DNA of 64,000 nucleotides from Bacteroidota bacterium (GTDB lineage: Bacteria > Bacteroidota > Bacteroidia > Flavobacteriales_D > Crocinitomicaceae), in NCBI GenBank assembly GCA_030148165.1, contig JASBTZ010000007.1:434001-498000 (forward strand). Direction: 5' to 3'. The translations under genes and the position numbers were made by a program. How positions within the stretch are numbered: the first letter of the stretch is position 1; each line of letters begins with the position of its first letter. Shown piece by piece: positions 62,516 through 64,000 of the stretch. The notes beneath the pieces are model-generated. The model was not told the origin of the DNA, did not search any database, and saw only the letters and a list, made by a program, of their open reading frames with translations.

Positions 62516-64000
62516 ATGTTGAGGTCATTTTCCATTCTCATTCTAAGTCTCTTTCTTACAATTAGTGTAGGGGCGCAGGAGTATTTTGTAGGCATTCCGG
62601 TGGACACGGTTGTATATCAGAGTGGAGTTTTGGATAAGTTTTGTTATCCTGATCGATCCTGGCATCTTCAAATCCCTGGAAGCAATGTTACTGGGGTGGA
62701 TTACATAATGATCTTTAGTGATGTGACTGTGCCTAATTCGGCCTATATTACTGGAATAGGCACAATTAATTCAGGAGATACTATTCCAATTCCTTCCGGT
62801 ACAAATGATCTCGAATTCTATTTTCCTGTTCCCGATACGATTACGTACGAAGTCAGGGCAGTTGGGACACCTACAATTTGTGGAGAAGTTCATGGATGTA
62901 GTTTTACTACGGTTTGGACGGCAGCAGATTGCATGTTTCAGAGTCAATATGTTTCGTATTCAGATTCATGTATGGTCAATTGTACACCAGGACCTTTTGT
63001 TCCTCCCCCGCTTCCTGATTTGACTGATCCCTGTGAGGTTAGCTTATCTCCCTTTTTTGATCCGGATAACTTTGCGTATAATAATTGTGGAAATTTTGCA
63101 CAATCATTTCCAAGTCCAAGCATTATTAATACAACTGGTTTAACAGTGGTCACATGGTCCTATTATCGAGACACCTTGCTCATGACCGCAACTCAGAATG
63201 TCATCATTGGTAGTTTTGATACAATTAGTCCTTCGGTTTGCAGCAGCTATACCTCACCAAGTGGGTTATATACCTGGACGAGTAGTGGCACATACTCAGA
63301 TACCATTCAAAATTATGCAGGATGCGATAGTGTGATAACGATCTACCTAACAGTAGGTGAGATGTCGAATACAATTAATCCGGTGGATTGTAATAGTTAT
63401 ACATCGCCGAGTGGCAATTATACCTGGACCACAAGTGGCACCTATCTGGATACTATTCCGGCAGTAGGAGGTTGTGATAGTATTATTACCGTGAATCTAA
63501 CGATAGGAAATACTAGTAACACGATTAGTCCAGTGGTATGTAATGGTACTTATACCTCACCAAGTGGTAACTATATCTGGGTGAGCAGTGGAACCTATCA
63601 GGATACAATTCCAAATGCGGCTGGTTGTGATAGTATTATTTTGATAAATCTCTCTGTCGGATCACCAACATCCAGTTCTATAACAGAGAATACCTGTGGC
63701 CCGTATACTTCTCCAAGTGGAAATTATACCTGGCAGAGCAGTGGAGTCTATCAGGATACGATCCCAAACTCTGCCGGTTGCGATAGTGTAATCACCATAA
63801 ATCTTAATGTTTTTGGTCAATGTCCTATCACAGAAAATATAACGGCATGTCAAAGTTATACCTCACCAAGTGGTAATTATACGTGGACAACTAGTGGAAC
63901 CTATTTGGATACGGTTATTACCCCGGGAGGTTGTGAAGGTGTAGTTATTACTGATCTCATTATTGAGGACATGATTGCTTTCAGTCAGTCTGCTTGTGAC
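62516..64000 (+). CDS. Large secreted repeat protein, C-terminus beyond the window
   Basis: The frame is open from the ATG at 62516 to the window end (495 codons). It starts with a signal peptide (FSILILSLFLTISVGAQ). Residues 20-240 form a unique N-terminal region with scattered Cys. From about residue 245 modules of 50-51 residues follow, each with YTSPSGNYTWTSSGTYxDTI and then a GCDSIITxNL segment. Five modules are visible. Such modules occur in T9SS-exported surface proteins and adhesins in Bacteroidota, and a sorting domain is expected past the edge. I derived it by translation because the end is missing. Confidence 0.85.
   Translation, partial: MLRSFSILILSLFLTISVGAQEYFVGIPVDTVVYQSGVLDKFCYPDRSWHLQIPGSNVTGVDYIMIFSDVTVPNSAYITGIGTINSGDTIPIPSGTNDLEFYFPVPDTITYEVRAVGTPTICGEVHGCSFTTVWTAADCMFQSQYVSYSDSCMVNCTPGPFVPPPLPDLTDPCEVSLSPFFDPDNFAYNNCGNFAQSFPSPSIINTTGLTVVTWSYYRDTLLMTATQNVIIGSFDTISPSVCSSYTSPSGLYTWTSSGTYSDTIQNYAGCDSVITIYLTVGEMSNTINPVDCNSYTSPSGNYTWTTSGTYLDTIPAVGGCDSIITVNLTIGNTSNTISPVVCNGTYTSPSGNYIWVSSGTYQDTIPNAAGCDSIILINLSVGSPTSSSITENTCGPYTSPSGNYTWQSSGVYQDTIPNSAGCDSVITINLNVFGQCPITENITACQSYTSPSGNYTWTTSGTYLDTVITPGGCEGVVITDLIIEDMIAFSQSACD
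63251..64000 (+). repeat. Tandem 150-153-bp coding repeats
   Basis: The motif ACxTCxCCxAGTGG recurs at 63251, 63401, 63554, 63707 and 63860, that is at distances of 150, 153, 153 and 153 bp. The units have diverged in sequence but keep the encoded SPSG and GCDS motifs. Confidence 0.85.

Noticed and set aside
63251-64000. Regular repeats considered as a CRISPR array
   Set aside because: Units are 150-153 bp, diverged and in frame within one protein; there are no short identical repeats with unique spacers.

Overview
The window looks like chromosomal DNA of a member of the Bacteroidota, most likely a free-living flavobacterium-like lineage (Flavobacteriales, Cryomorphaceae or Crocinitomicaceae type). 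This rests on several secreted proteins with C-terminal type IX secretion (T9SS) sorting domains, promoters of the Bacteroidota form TTTG-N19/20-TAnnTTTG, a gene order mraZ-rsmH-ftsL-ftsI-murE-mraY-murD-ftsW-murG-murC-ftsQ-ftsA-ftsZ-yqeY that lacks murF and ddl, and lipoproteins with the GCTDPxAxNY type motif. The exact genus cannot be fixed from the sequence alone.

Layout. 1-4.7 kb: the end of a di-haem peroxidase gene with a T9SS partner, a small zinc-ribbon protein, a haem-binding DUF3365 lipoprotein, a second lipoprotein and a CDF metal transporter. 4.7-5.4 kb: tRNA-Leu(UAA) and tRNA-Gly(GCC) on the minus strand, embedded in hairpin-rich repeats, with an 18-bp copy of the tRNA-Leu 3' end downstream. 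5.5-12.3 kb: RluF, MutS, a SpoU-type RNA methylase, a thioredoxin-reductase-like ferredoxin-NADP reductase and an orphan histidine kinase. 12.4-18.4 kb: a Prc-type protease, a secreted coiled protein, and the operon thyA-capA-folA. 18.5-29.2 kb: topoisomerase III, a T9SS protein, PhnA, the overlapping operon purM-prfA-pyrF, an RND/MMPL exporter and a polyprenyl synthase.

29.3-46.0 kb is the division and cell wall (dcw) cluster, all on the minus strand with mostly overlapping genes. It takes UDP-MurNAc through MurC, MurD and MurE (DNPR motif, so a meso-diaminopimelate wall), then MraY and MurG to lipid II, and carries the divisome parts FtsW, FtsI, FtsL, FtsQ, FtsA and FtsZ. An extra 154-residue gene between murD and ftsW looks like a decayed or repurposed copy of the MurD C-terminal domain. 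Paired GTGGTA boxes with 10-bp spacing in front of mraZ, and a second pair facing the other way, are good candidates for MraZ operators.

46.2-54.3 kb: a DMT exporter, rplU-rpmA (L21 with a Lys/Ala linker and a Rho-N/SAP-like tail), serS, envelope proteins, MsrA, a T9SS protein and a CBS-domain protein. 54.3-64 kb: a two-gene T9SS operon with Ig-like repeats, a dnaE-dinB lesion-bypass operon, a DUF559 nuclease gene enclosed by 39-bp direct repeats, a 3-methyladenine glycosylase, and the start of a large repeat-built surface protein cut by the window end.

The most unusual items are the DUF559 cassette and the related GC-rich repeat that now encodes the C-terminus of DnaE, the tRNA-linked structured repeats, the MurD-like orphan, the MraZ-box pairs, and a recurring -7-like box placed exactly 4 nt before several start codons, which suggests leaderless transcripts.
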